64,000 nucleotides of DNA, taken from assembly GCA_020634455.1 (NCBI GenBank), contig JACKBQ010000001.1, forward strand, positions 2,728,001 through 2,792,000, given 5' to 3'. Shown here in pieces: positions 52,676 through 61,485 of the stretch. The notes below the pieces were generated by a model. The model was not told where the DNA came from, made no database searches, and saw only the letters and a list, made by a program, of their open reading frames with translations. Source of the DNA: Ardenticatenaceae bacterium. GTDB taxonomy: Bacteria > Chloroflexota > Anaerolineae > Promineifilales > Promineifilaceae. The translations under genes and the position numbers were made by a program. Position 1 is the stretch's first letter, and the number at the start of each line of letters is the position of its first letter.

Positions 52676-53176
52676 ATGCTAACTGGTGGCCACCCGAATT
52701 CGCTGGGGCGGACGGTGGAGGTGGTCGAGATCGTCCTGGCGGACCGGGCACGGCTGGGGGAGCTGTATGCCTGCTACCAAAGCGAGGATGCGGTGGTGCG
52801 GTTGCGCACCTCCAACGGGCTTAAGCGCATCTCGCACGAAAAGCCGGAATGGCTGGTGCCGCTCCTCGATGGCTTCCTGACGGAGATTGCGGCGCTGGAT
52901 CAGGCGTCGGCGCAGTGGACGCTGGCGGATTTGTTTGAAACGCTGGCCCCGCTAATGACGCCAGCCCAACGCCAGCAGGCGGAAGCAGTGCTCAAGCGCA
53001 ATCTGGCCCATCACCACGACTGGATTGTGCTGAACCAGACGATGAAAACGCTGGGCGGCTGGGCCAAAGCAGATGACGAACTCAGAGCGTGGCTCATTCC
53101 TCACCTGGAGCGGTTGCAGCAAGACGGCCGTAAATCCGTCGCCAAAACCGCCACAAAAACCCTCAAACACTTGTAG
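52676..53176 (+). CDS. HEAT-like helical repeat protein
   Basis: The 166-residue protein is all helical with HEAT-like spacing (VVRLRTSNGLKRISHEKPEW, WIVLNQTMKTLGGWAK, and a final KSVAKTATKTLKHL). It probably mediates protein contacts. GAGGAA precedes the ATG. It lies 14 bases after the AT-rich orphan gene but has normal GC content. Confidence 0.78.
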   Translation: MLTGGHPNSLGRTVEVVEIVLADRARLGELYACYQSEDAVVRLRTSNGLKRISHEKPEWLVPLLDGFLTEIAALDQASAQWTLADLFETLAPLMTPAQRQQAEAVLKRNLAHHHDWIVLNQTMKTLGGWAKADDELRAWLIPHLERLQQDGRKSVAKTATKTLKHL

Positions 53177-53186
53177 CTAAAAACCC

Positions 53187-53238
53187 TAAAGGTTTGCCTC
53201 AGGCAATCGAACGTTGCGCTTTCGCAAAACCCTAGGGT
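53187..53238. repeat. Paired AAACCCT palindromes between convergent genes
   Basis: AAACCCTAAAGGTTTGC (from 53181) and GCAAAACCCTAGGGTTTG (53224-53241) lie about 42 bp apart. The second contains a perfect 14-bp palindrome. On the reverse strand the order and sequence match the LysM-leader copy at 22324. Confidence 0.7.
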
Positions 53239-53247
53239 TTGATAACG

Positions 53248-54573
53248 TTAATCAGTCATGGCAGGAACGGCCGTTCCCCCACTACCAAATTTCGCCACAG
53301 ACGCCTGCGCCTCGGCCACATTCACCTTGCCAATCAGCCCGATGGCCACCACAATCAGCCCAATTTCCAGCACAAACGCCGTGCCGTAGGCCAGCATCTC
53401 ATTGCCGCCAGAAACCGACATCAAGCCATCCACCACAATGCCTCCCAGCAGGCTGGCCATCGCCCGGCCCAGCTGGTGAGCCACGCCCCAAACGCCAATC
53501 AGCAAGCCAGCGCGGGCTTCTGTGGTGAACTCAATCATCGAAACCAGCAGGCTGGCGGCCGCCAACCCTGTGCCCAAGCCCAGGAACACCACCGCCAGCC
53601 GCAGCAAATTGGCATTGCCCGTAAAGCCAATGGCCACGATGATCAAAAACATCACCGCAACCACGCTCAGGCCAATGCGGTAAATGCGCAAATAGCCAAA
53701 TCGCTTGATGAGGTACACCCCGGAAGCCAGCATCGCCACCAGCGTGCCCAGCCCCCAAAACGCGGTCAGTTGGGAGCTTTCGCCTACGGTCATGCCAAAG
53801 CGAACGGCCGCATACGGCTCCAGCAGCACATCCTGAATTTGGGTCCCCAGCAGCGTTAGCATAACCACCACAAAAAAGCGGCGCACCTGCGGATTGCCCA
53901 GCACCACCGACTTCACAATTGTTTGGAAATCTTGCGTGCGGGCTGCCTGGCTGCCCCGGTCGGCCACGTCGCGCGGTTCCTGGCCAGGCGCGGCGATGAA
54001 GGCAAACACCAGAGCCATCACGCCAATGACGGCGACAACGACGGTGAGCCGCTCCGGCGAGTACGGCTGCAAGGTTGCGCCCACAATGCCCGCCCCGGCG
54101 ATGAGGCCAATCATGTTGACCACTTCGTACAGCGTGGCGGCGCGGGAGCGGGGCGCACCTGGTTCAAATTTATCGGCCAAAAGCGCCTGGAATGTGTTGC
54201 TGGTCAGGTTTTTGCCGACGCCGTAGACGATGAGGAACAGCAGGGTGGCAATCGCACCCACGCTGAGTAACGCTTCTGTACGCAAAACCAGGGCTACGGA
54301 AACGGCCGCTCCCAAACCAGCCAAGCCCGCACCAATGATGATGTACGGCTCTCGCCGCAGCCCGCGAATCGGGTACGCATCGGAGCGGTGCCCCAGCCAG
54401 ACGCGCACCGGAGCCACCAACAGCGGCACCGCCAAAAACAGCCCGGCCAGCGTCACCGGCAGGCCCAGCTCCACCACCATCACCCGGTTAATGACGCTGC
54501 CCGCCAAAATGCTAATTAAAGTGAGGCTCAACGGCACCGCCGCCAGCCGAATCAGGTTAAAACTTCGCTTCAT
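53248..54573 (-). CDS. MFS transporter of the PucC/BCD family
   Basis: The 441-residue protein has about 12 membrane helices. LGLPVTLAGLFLAVPLLVAP, then RVWLGHRSDAYPIRGLRREP, is the PucC (PF03209) N-terminal signature, best known from bacteriochlorophyll and light-harvesting assembly proteins. Here it follows protoporphyrinogen oxidase on the same strand, so tetrapyrrole handling is plausible. No other photosynthesis gene is present. AGGAGAG supports the start at 54573. Confidence 0.85.
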   Translation of the reverse strand: MKRSFNLIRLAAVPLSLTLISILAGSVINRVMVVELGLPVTLAGLFLAVPLLVAPVRVWLGHRSDAYPIRGLRREPYIIIGAGLAGLGAAVSVALVLRTEALLSVGAIATLLFLIVYGVGKNLTSNTFQALLADKFEPGAPRSRAATLYEVVNMIGLIAGAGIVGATLQPYSPERLTVVVAVIGVMALVFAFIAAPGQEPRDVADRGSQAARTQDFQTIVKSVVLGNPQVRRFFVVVMLTLLGTQIQDVLLEPYAAVRFGMTVGESSQLTAFWGLGTLVAMLASGVYLIKRFGYLRIYRIGLSVVAVMFLIIVAIGFTGNANLLRLAVVFLGLGTGLAAASLLVSMIEFTTEARAGLLIGVWGVAHQLGRAMASLLGGIVVDGLMSVSGGNEMLAYGTAFVLEIGLIVVAIGLIGKVNVAEAQASVAKFGSGGTAVPAMTD

Positions 54574-54594
54574 TTTCTTCTCTCCTGTGCAAAC

Positions 54595-54651
54595 AAACCT
54601 CCGGGAGGTTTATTAGACGACCTCAGTGCCGCGCCAAACCTCCCGGAGGTT
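54595..54651. repeat. Paired AAACCTCCGGGAGGTTT palindromes
   Basis: AAACCTCCGGGAGGTTT (54595-54611) and AAACCTCCCGGAGGTT (54636-54651) start 41 bp apart, upstream of the MFS gene. They match the pair at 45728. Confidence 0.8.
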
Positions 54652-54662
54652 GGGAAGCGCGA

Positions 54663-54739
54663 CACTTCTGAGCAAAGCGAAGAATCCCAACCAAGTTGGA
54701 CGAGATTCTTCATTTCGCTGTGCTTCATTCAAAATGACA
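54663..54739. repeat. CTGAGCAAAGCGAAGAATC-type hairpin repeat
   Basis: This is an imperfect inverted repeat with a central CCAACCAAGTTGG. It is the second copy of the family at 40358-40439 and lies between hemY and the MFS gene. Confidence 0.72.
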
Positions 54740-54754
54740 ATTGGTAATTGGTTT

Positions 54755-56200
54755 TTAAGCAGACAATGTTTCTGGTCTTGTTTGCAAATCGGTCACAATT
54801 TGCGTGACCAGATTACGCGATTGGCGGATGCAGTCGGGGATGCCCTGGCCGCGCAGCCCGGCCCCTGTCAGGTAAAGCTGCGGCAGGTTGCTGGCGAGGG
54901 TACGCTCAACGTGGGCAACCATTGCCAGATGGCCGACGGGCGGCTGTGGGTTGGCTGGCAGCCAGCGCTGCACATGAATTTGGGTTGGCTCAGCGGTGAT
55001 GTTGAAAATGCTAGCCAGTTCGCGGCGCACCAGGCTAATTAGCGCCTCTTCGGGCAGTTCGGCCAGGTCAGGGACTGTTTGTCCGCCCACAAAGGCCCGC
55101 AGCACAAACTGGTTATCCGGGGCGCGGTGGGGGAATTTAGCGCTCATGCCTTCGATGGCCAGCAGTTGGGATGTTTCACTTTCGGGCACGACCACACCAA
55201 AACCGTCGAATGGGTCATCAATTTCTGCCCGGTTGAAGGCGATGCTGACTGTGGTGACGGGGTTGTAGGGGATGTCGCGAAGTTGGTCGGTTACGGCCGT
55301 TTCCGCTAATCCTTCCAGCAAATCCGCCATCACAAAGGTGGGGGTGGCCAGCAAGACCAAATCGGCCAGCAGGGTACGGCCGTTGCTCAGTTTCAAGGCG
55401 TAGGGGTGGCCATTGGTTTCGTCGTGGTAAAGATGGGTAACGGCCGTATCCAATAAAATCTTGGCTTCGATCTGGTCGGCTAACGCTTCAACCAGCTCCA
55501 TGAGGCCATTTTGCAGCGTGGCAAAGCCTGGCTTTTTGGCCGGGCGCGGCTCGCCAGACGCTTTGCGCTCGGCGCTTTTTTCCTTCATCAGGGCAAACAT
55601 CCCTTTCACCACGCTGCCGTGCTTTTGCTCCATTTCGGCAAAACGGCCGAACGACACCTGCACGCTCATCTCATCCACATTGCCCAGATAAACGCTACCG
55701 ATGGCGGGCTTGACGACGTTTTCCACCATCTCATCCCCCAGGCGGCGGCGCAAAAAGCTGCCCAGCGACTCATCGCTGGCGGCGGTGCGCGGCTTGACAA
55801 ACGGCTCCTTCAGCAGCCGCAGCTTGCCCCCGGCGCTCAGCAGCGGCGTAGAGAAAAAGCTGCCTGGCCCGGATGGCACAATGGCAGGACGGCCGTTGTG
55901 CAGCACATAATTTTTTCCAGAGCTGGTGGTGCCCACCAAACGGTCGGCCAGGCCCAGTTCCTGGCACAATTCCCACGCTTCTGGCTTGCGCGTTACAAAT
56001 GATTCCGGGCCGCCTTCAAAAATGAAGCCATCTTGCCTTTCGGTGGCAATCTTGCCGCCTAAACGCGACGTTTCTTCGACGAGGGTGATGTTGATGGGCA
56101 GGTTGTGCTGGCTGGCTTCTTTTTCTAAGTAATAAGCGGCGGACAGGCCCGAAATGCCGCCGCCTACGATAACAATTGCCATGTTTGGTTGTGTATCCAT
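54755..56200 (-). CDS. hemY: Protoporphyrinogen oxidase
   Basis: FAD-dependent enzyme oxidising protoporphyrinogen IX to protoporphyrin IX, the penultimate step of heme synthesis by the protoporphyrin route. The 481-residue protein has the dinucleotide motif VGGGISGLSAAYYLE, SRLGGKIATE, FEGGPESFVT, and GNVDEMSVQ. The C-terminal FAD contact reads LYLTGAGLRGQGIPDCI. AGGAAACC precedes the ATG at 56200. The MFS gene follows on the same strand after a repeat-filled gap of about 180 bp. Confidence 0.93.
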   Translation of the reverse strand: MDTQPNMAIVIVGGGISGLSAAYYLEKEASQHNLPINITLVEETSRLGGKIATERQDGFIFEGGPESFVTRKPEAWELCQELGLADRLVGTTSSGKNYVLHNGRPAIVPSGPGSFFSTPLLSAGGKLRLLKEPFVKPRTAASDESLGSFLRRRLGDEMVENVVKPAIGSVYLGNVDEMSVQVSFGRFAEMEQKHGSVVKGMFALMKEKSAERKASGEPRPAKKPGFATLQNGLMELVEALADQIEAKILLDTAVTHLYHDETNGHPYALKLSNGRTLLADLVLLATPTFVMADLLEGLAETAVTDQLRDIPYNPVTTVSIAFNRAEIDDPFDGFGVVVPESETSQLLAIEGMSAKFPHRAPDNQFVLRAFVGGQTVPDLAELPEEALISLVRRELASIFNITAEPTQIHVQRWLPANPQPPVGHLAMVAHVERTLASNLPQLYLTGAGLRGQGIPDCIRQSRNLVTQIVTDLQTRPETLSA

Positions 56201-56318
56201 CCTGGTTTCCTCTCATCCAACAGGCAAGCATTTAGAACGGCCGTAAGCACACGTCTTGGCTTTGCTGAGGAGTCGGTATGAAGTTTTTTCGTTTAAGATT
56301 GAGAAAGCAGGTTTGGTT

Positions 56319-56951
56319 TTATGAGTGCTGCTCGTACGCCTGGGCAATGGCCAACTGCACTACGTTTAGCAGCTCACTGATGCGGCGCATCAGCCGCAAA
56401 TTAGCCTCTGGCTTAATGGCGGCGGTGCTGGGTAGCTGAAAGGCCGTCTCGACGAGCATGTCGCGGAAGCGAAGGGTGGTTTGCAGCGCTTCGGTCAGGG
56501 GGAGGCTCGTTTGTATGGCCAAACGGCCGTACTCTTCACCAATCCCCTGCGCCTCTTTTAGCAGCGTGCCGTTGGTTTCCGGGTCAGAGATGTATTGCAA
56601 CGTCAAACCCATTAGCCGCCGCCCCAGCAGGCGATGCTGTTCCCGCACCTGGTCGTCGTACTGCGCCAGCCATCCTTTGCTTTTATGTGCCGATATTTCT
56701 TGCCGCGTTTGCGTCAGCGCCTTTTCTGCCCAAAGCTGTTCAATGCTGCCAGGCATCTGCATCTTGCGCCGCCCCGCCGCAAACTGGTTCAGATCAGACA
56801 AAGCAAAGCGGCGGTGTCCACCCGGCGTAAGCATAAAAGTGATCTGGCCACCGTCGGCCCAGCGCCGCAGCGTTGTGCTGTGAATGCCCAATAAATCTGC
56901 TGCCTGGGAAAGCGATAGCCATTGCTCGGTTTCGGGAAGGAAATCATTCAT
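56319..56951 (-). CDS. MerR-type (HTH_17) regulator with helical C-terminal domain
   Basis: The 210-residue protein begins with a MerR/excisionase-like HTH: LSLSQAADLLGIHSTTLRRW, then TPGGHRRFALSDL. After a linker, a helical domain of about 120 residues (LLGRRLMGLTLQYISDPETN onward) resembles RsbRD_N-like sensory helices. Upstream, direct repeats downstream of a strong promoter (56965-57043) suggest autoregulation. It may regulate the adjacent hemY/MFS genes. Confidence 0.85.
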   Translation of the reverse strand: MNDFLPETEQWLSLSQAADLLGIHSTTLRRWADGGQITFMLTPGGHRRFALSDLNQFAAGRRKMQMPGSIEQLWAEKALTQTRQEISAHKSKGWLAQYDDQVREQHRLLGRRLMGLTLQYISDPETNGTLLKEAQGIGEEYGRLAIQTSLPLTEALQTTLRFRDMLVETAFQLPSTAAIKPEANLRLMRRISELLNVVQLAIAQAYEQHS

Positions 56952-56964
56952 AAAACTTACCTAA

Positions 56965-57043
56965 AATCGTTGCAAAACCTTGCGAATCTATGCAAATCTA
57001 TGCAACTTGTGGGGATTATACTGGTTCAAATTTAGTGCGTCAA
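56965..57043 (-). promoter_or_regulatory. Promoter with tandem operator repeats of the MerR-type gene
   Basis: On the reverse strand TTGACG (57043-57038) and TATAAT (57020-57015) are 17 bp apart. Downstream (57005-56965) lie TTGCATAGAT twice and TTCGCAAGG, TTTTGCAACG, a near 10-11 bp direct repeat covering the start region. Confidence 0.72.
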
Positions 57044-57093
57044 TTCAATTTTTGAACTGTTGACAAATGTCATAAATGGTGTGTGACATCTGA

Positions 57094-58197
57094 CTACGGC
57101 CGTTTGGCGATGCTGTTCACATACCAGGCGTAGAGCAGCGGCAAGACGGCCGTACCGCCCACGCCCACCGCCAGTACACCTACCAACCCGGCCCAGGCTA
57201 ACGCTTCTTCGGCAACGGTGAAGCCCAGCCCCAGCAGTGCCAAAGTAACCAGCAGGAAAACGGCCGCAACCGCCAAAATAATGCCCGCCACGCGCCGCGC
57301 TTGCTTCATCGAGGCCCGTCTGATGCCATGCAGCTTGCCCGACTGCCCGTGCAGCAGCACCATCTGCGCCTGATTGTCATCATCCAGGTAGTAGCTGGTG
57401 TACAGCGGCAGCAGCAGCTGCGTCCAGTTCTGGTTGGCAAAACTGGGTGACCATTTGAAGCCGCGCGTGTGGTCTGCCTCACTGGCCAGGCGACAATCCT
57501 GGGAAACGGCCGTTTGTACCACAACCACCGCCTCATTCCAGGCATCCTCCGGTGGGCGGTTCGGCAAATGGACAATGGTGCCAGTTAAATCGTCTGGCTG
57601 GAATGGCTTTTGGTCTTTTGGCAGGAAACGGCCGATTTTGCTCTCTATCTCCGCCTGTTGCTCCAGCGCAGGCGCAACCTGGTTGTCATAGATGCGATTT
57701 AGTCGGCCCAGGCGTGGCTCCCAGCGTACCCGCTTTTCCTTCACCCGCTCCGTTTGCCAACCGCTATTTTTAAACTGCTCCCGATGGCTCACAATCTCAT
57801 AATCGAAGCCCATCTCTGCCCGCCAGTCGCCCTGAACCTGCACATCTACCAGCCACATGGGTAGGTAAACTGACTGCAACCGGCCTAGTAGCCTGCTTTC
57901 TTGCAAATCGGCCGGAGCCAGCCAGACGCTTTTGGCAAACTGGCTCACGCTGCGGCGTAAAACTTCTTCCTGGGCGCGGAAGGGCACCACCATTTCCGGT
58001 GGCTGCGTGTAAACAGGGCGGTTGTCGGTGGCATTCATTTGCGCCAGAGCCGCCTGCCCGCAAACCGGACAGCGCTGGCTCACCCTTTCTGGCGGTAGCA
58101 CAAACACGCCGTTGCAGCTGGCGCACCCCTCCAGAACCCAATCTTCACCCCAATATTTGATCCAGCTTTCGTTTCCCATCTGGCTTGTTTCAGACAT
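57094..58197 (-). CDS. Zinc-ribbon membrane protein (paralogue 2)
   Basis: The 367-residue protein has a zinc ribbon near the N-terminus (CASC and CPVCG). A long cytoplasmic beta-rich region follows, with VYLPMWLVDVQVQGDWRAE and LLLPLYTSYYLDDD. Two C-terminal membrane helices end the protein. The latter motifs match the upstream gene (IYIPFWTFDARTQATWRAE, ILLPIYLANYRYG), so the two are diverged tandem paralogues in one reverse-strand operon. The role is unknown. Confidence 0.82.
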   Translation of the reverse strand: MSETSQMGNESWIKYWGEDWVLEGCASCNGVFVLPPERVSQRCPVCGQAALAQMNATDNRPVYTQPPEMVVPFRAQEEVLRRSVSQFAKSVWLAPADLQESRLLGRLQSVYLPMWLVDVQVQGDWRAEMGFDYEIVSHREQFKNSGWQTERVKEKRVRWEPRLGRLNRIYDNQVAPALEQQAEIESKIGRFLPKDQKPFQPDDLTGTIVHLPNRPPEDAWNEAVVVVQTAVSQDCRLASEADHTRGFKWSPSFANQNWTQLLLPLYTSYYLDDDNQAQMVLLHGQSGKLHGIRRASMKQARRVAGIILAVAAVFLLVTLALLGLGFTVAEEALAWAGLVGVLAVGVGGTAVLPLLYAWYVNSIAKRP

Positions 58198-58231
58198 CAA
58201 TTTAACCATTTACCATTAAAAATTAACCATT

Positions 58232-59548
58232 CTAGGCATCCGCCATTTTGCCTGCCTTGCTTACGGTTATTATGGCAAAAATAATCCAGGCCAGCATCGC
58301 AAATCCGGCCGCGAGCATGATAGCTCCACCGATGCCATTTTCATTGGCCAGCAGCACGGCCGATGCAATAGCCAACAGCAGCCCTGGCAGGAACCAGAGC
58401 CCCAGCACCTTGGCCACTTTGCGCCAATCCACAGGCCGTTGCCCGGCAATAGTTCCGGTTTGCCCGTTGATGAGTACCTGAAAAACTTTGTTGCCGTACC
58501 GGTAGTTTGCCAGATAAATTGGCAGCAAAATGTAGCGCCAGCTCTCGTCGCTAAAGTCTAGATTCATGCTGAAGTTGCGCATGTTGCGGGCGCTGGCCTG
58601 TTCCTGGCAGGCGTCCTTGGTTTTGGCCCGCATGGAGCGCCGTGCGGAGGCCCAGGCCGTTTCCAAATCCACGTCGTATGCCTGGGCCGAAAGGCCAGCG
58701 AGGAAGGTGGGTTCGTACGGTACGAGTTCGCCCAGGCGGTAACCGCGCAGCTGCTTAAGCAGTGTCAGGCTAATTTGGCTGCTGCCGCTGACGAGCATGT
58801 CGTCGGTGACCAGGCTGACTGCGCCGGATTCCCAATCCCACTGGCTGCCTTCCCGATCGCCAAGTTTGAGGAGGAACGGCCGTTCCCATTTCCAGTTGGG
58901 CGCAGAGTGGCGGCGACGGCTGGCGTCGGTGTTGTACACCTCGGCTCGCCAGGTGGCCTGGGTGCGCGCGTCAAACGTCCAGAAGGGAATGTAGATGGGC
59001 GTGTACTCAGTGCTGCGGGCTAGATTTTGCAGATTGTTGGGCAGCATCCAGCTTTTTTGCAGGAATTCAGCCGTGATTTGGCGGCAGTTTTCGGTGGTGG
59101 TGACGAATGGCACCAAAAAGCGAGGACGCAGCACATCTTGCGGGGCGCGAGTTTGCACCACCGCGTTGGAGCCGCAAAACGGGCAGGTGTGGCTGAGCAT
59201 TTCTGAGGAAAGCGTGATGTGAGACGCGCAGCTGCTGCACACTAGCTCTTTGCGCTCCTGCCCCCAGCCGTTGGTGGAACGTTCAACGGTTTCTACAGTA
59301 AACTCGAATTCTTGAGCCCCTTTACCCACAATTTCTACCTGGGGCGCTTCGTGGTAGCCGCAAAAGGTGCAGGTGAGGCCGCCGTTGTCAGCGCTGTAGG
59401 CTGTCGCGCCATCGCAGTTGGGGCAGCGAAAATCTACCACTGGCCGAGCCTCTTCCAGTTCTTCCGGTTTTAGGGGACGATACACTTCAATGCCGGAAAC
59501 GGCCGATTTTGTTTGAACATATCCTTCTGGGGGGAAACTATTGCTCAT
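58232..59548 (-). CDS. Zinc-ribbon membrane protein (paralogue 1)
   Basis: The 438-residue protein has two zinc ribbons: CPNCDGA--CTFCGY (about 42-65) and CSSC--CPFCGS (about 104-125). A cytoplasmic body follows with YIPFWTFDA, KWERPFLLKLGDREGS and LLPIYLANYRYGNK, and then two C-terminal helices. TFIIB/PriA-like ribbon membrane proteins of this type are widespread but uncharacterised. It is co-directional with its paralogue 34 bases downstream. Confidence 0.83.
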   Translation of the reverse strand: MSNSFPPEGYVQTKSAVSGIEVYRPLKPEELEEARPVVDFRCPNCDGATAYSADNGGLTCTFCGYHEAPQVEIVGKGAQEFEFTVETVERSTNGWGQERKELVCSSCASHITLSSEMLSHTCPFCGSNAVVQTRAPQDVLRPRFLVPFVTTTENCRQITAEFLQKSWMLPNNLQNLARSTEYTPIYIPFWTFDARTQATWRAEVYNTDASRRRHSAPNWKWERPFLLKLGDREGSQWDWESGAVSLVTDDMLVSGSSQISLTLLKQLRGYRLGELVPYEPTFLAGLSAQAYDVDLETAWASARRSMRAKTKDACQEQASARNMRNFSMNLDFSDESWRYILLPIYLANYRYGNKVFQVLINGQTGTIAGQRPVDWRKVAKVLGLWFLPGLLLAIASAVLLANENGIGGAIMLAAGFAMLAWIIFAIITVSKAGKMADA

Positions 59549-59855
59549 AAATTACTCGTTTTGCCACAGATTTCTGTGTTGGTCAAGGATTGATCATACA
59601 AAAATGAACCGCAAAGATTTTCTTTACAGAGAGTTTCTCTGCGTTCTACACAACTCCCTGCGGTTCAATAAATTTTTCACCATTACAGATTTCGCATATT
59701 TTAACCCTGGTAAGATTAGTACATTGGTCGGAGAAGTTCAACCTTTTGGAAAAGTTAAACTTCATATGGGCCGGATGATGCAGGGACACAGGGCTGTGAC
59801 GCATTGTTAGGTGCGGCGATGAGAATGGCGACTCACGACTTCGCATTTGCTTATG
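59549..59855. other. Intergenic region with repeat words, no gene supported
   Basis: The region contains foldback words (CCACAGATTTCTGTG, CAGAGAGTTTCTCTGCG, CGCAAAG...CTGCGGTT) up to about 59690 and a small inverted repeat AACCTTTT/AAAAGTT near 59748. No credible coding region or RNA gene is seen. Confidence 0.6.
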
Positions 59856-61313
59856 TTATTGTCGTATCACCAGTGGTAAATAAACCTGACTCTGTTCTGG
59901 CCATCGGTCATGGACAAAGATGTCCCCCGCACCATTGGTATCGCCGCTGACCAGGTTACTGGCTTCGGAGTGATAAGTGACATAACGGCCGTCTGCAGTG
60001 ATGGCGGGGTCGAATAAAGAGGAATAATTATTTCCCTCTGAGCCATCAGAGGCGACGGAGACACGCGTGGTCTGTCCTGTTTGCTGGTCATGAACGAAGA
60101 CATCAGACCAGCTATTTGTGTCGCTGATGACCAGGTTGCTGGCCCCAGATTGGAAAGCTACATAACGGCCGTCTTCAGTGATGGCGGGGGAGCAACAAGC
60201 ACTATTATTTCCTTGTGTGCCATCAGAGGCGACGGAGACGCGCGTGGTTTGCCCGGTTTGCCGGTCATGGACAAAGATGTCCCCCGTACCATTTGTATCT
60301 CCGCTAACTAGGTTACTGGCATTAGAGTAAAATGTAACATAACGTCCATTGGCGGAGATGGCGGGGTGGGAGGACACACCATTTCCCTCTGTGCCATCAG
60401 AGGAGACCGAAACACGCGTGGTCTGCCCTGTTTGTCGGTCATGAACGAAGTCATCCCCCGTACCATTGGTATCGCCGCTGACTAGGTTGCTGGCATAGGA
60501 TTGAAAAGCCACATAACGGCCGTCTGCGGAGATGGTGGGTTTGTAGGAAACATCATTTCCCTCTGAGCCATCAGAGGCGACCGAAACGCGTGTAGTTTGC
60601 CCGGTTTGCCGATCATGAACGAAGATGTCGGTTGCCAAATTTGTATCGCCGCTGACCAAGTTGCTGGCATCAGATTGAAAAGCCACATAACGGCCGTCGG
60701 CGGATATGATGGTGAAGCCAGAAGTATCAGCATTTCCCTCTGTGCCGTCGGAGGCGACGGAGACACGCGTAGTCTGACCGGTTTGCTGGTCATGAACGAA
60801 GACGTCGGTTGCCAAATTAGTGTCGCCACTAACCAGGTTGCTGGCATCAGATTGAAAAGCGACATAACGGCCGTCGGCGGAGTTGGAGAGGTAGTAATCA
60901 GAATCAGCATTTCCCTCTGTGCCGTCAGAGGCGATGGAGACACGCGTGGTCTGACTGGTTTGCCGATCATAAACAAATATATCTCTCGTACCATTTGTAT
61001 CGCCGCTGACCAGATTACTGGCATCAGAGCTAAAAGCGACATAACGGCCGTCGGCAGAGATAGAGGACCCCCAAGAAAAAGCATTCCCCTCTGTGCCATC
61101 AGAGGCGACGGAGACGCGTGTCGTTGTTCCATCAGAAAGTGACCGAACAACAATGGGCAGATTGCTTTCTGTCGTATCCACCTCTGGCGTTTCAGCATTT
61201 GCATTTGACCAAGACGTTACGCCGCGACCGTCTCTGCTGCCAGCGGCGCTAACCATTGAAATGAAAAGAATCGTTGCGAGAATCACAAGCAGGAACACAA
61301 CATAACGCTTCAT
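59856..61313 (-). CDS. Secreted TolB-like beta-propeller protein (copy 2 of a tandem pair)
   Basis: The 485-residue exported protein has a signal peptide (VFLLVILATILFISMVSAAG) and about seven repeats of roughly 56 residues. The core is SADGRYVAFQSDASNLVSGD, then TN----IFVHDRQTGQTTRV, as in PD40/WD40-like propellers. It ends QVYLPLVIRQ, the same tail as its paralogue. Six ACGGCCGT copies fall at the same codon position (GRYVAF) in successive repeats. Function is unknown; likely an extracellular binding protein. Confidence 0.87.
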   Translation of the reverse strand: MKRYVVFLLVILATILFISMVSAAGSRDGRGVTSWSNANAETPEVDTTESNLPIVVRSLSDGTTTRVSVASDGTEGNAFSWGSSISADGRYVAFSSDASNLVSGDTNGTRDIFVYDRQTSQTTRVSIASDGTEGNADSDYYLSNSADGRYVAFQSDASNLVSGDTNLATDVFVHDQQTGQTTRVSVASDGTEGNADTSGFTIISADGRYVAFQSDASNLVSGDTNLATDIFVHDRQTGQTTRVSVASDGSEGNDVSYKPTISADGRYVAFQSYASNLVSGDTNGTGDDFVHDRQTGQTTRVSVSSDGTEGNGVSSHPAISANGRYVTFYSNASNLVSGDTNGTGDIFVHDRQTGQTTRVSVASDGTQGNNSACCSPAITEDGRYVAFQSGASNLVISDTNSWSDVFVHDQQTGQTTRVSVASDGSEGNNYSSLFDPAITADGRYVTYHSEASNLVSGDTNGAGDIFVHDRWPEQSQVYLPLVIRQ

Positions 61314-61485
61314 ATTCAGTTTTTCCTTTGTACCTAGAGGTACACAAAAATAGGATCACAATAATCGGACTGGCGTTCAAGCTAAATATTTTGGCATCGC
61401 GCAGGCACTATTTATCCCGAGTTAAAAAGGTTCTTTGGGAAGAATATTTGTGTAGTGTTATTTATTCTTTCTTAGGTGTATGCCA
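61314..61485 (-). promoter_or_regulatory. Upstream region duplicated with the TolB-like gene
   Basis: This 172-bp segment is closely similar to 62962-63131. Both hold a ribosome binding site AAAGGAAAAA before the ATG, and this copy has GTACCT-CT-AGGTAC just upstream, a six-bp inverted repeat degraded in the other copy. Confidence 0.65.

Noticed and set aside
59541..59810. Forward-strand 89-codon frame
   Set aside because: It lies over foldback repeat words between genes and shows no protein features.
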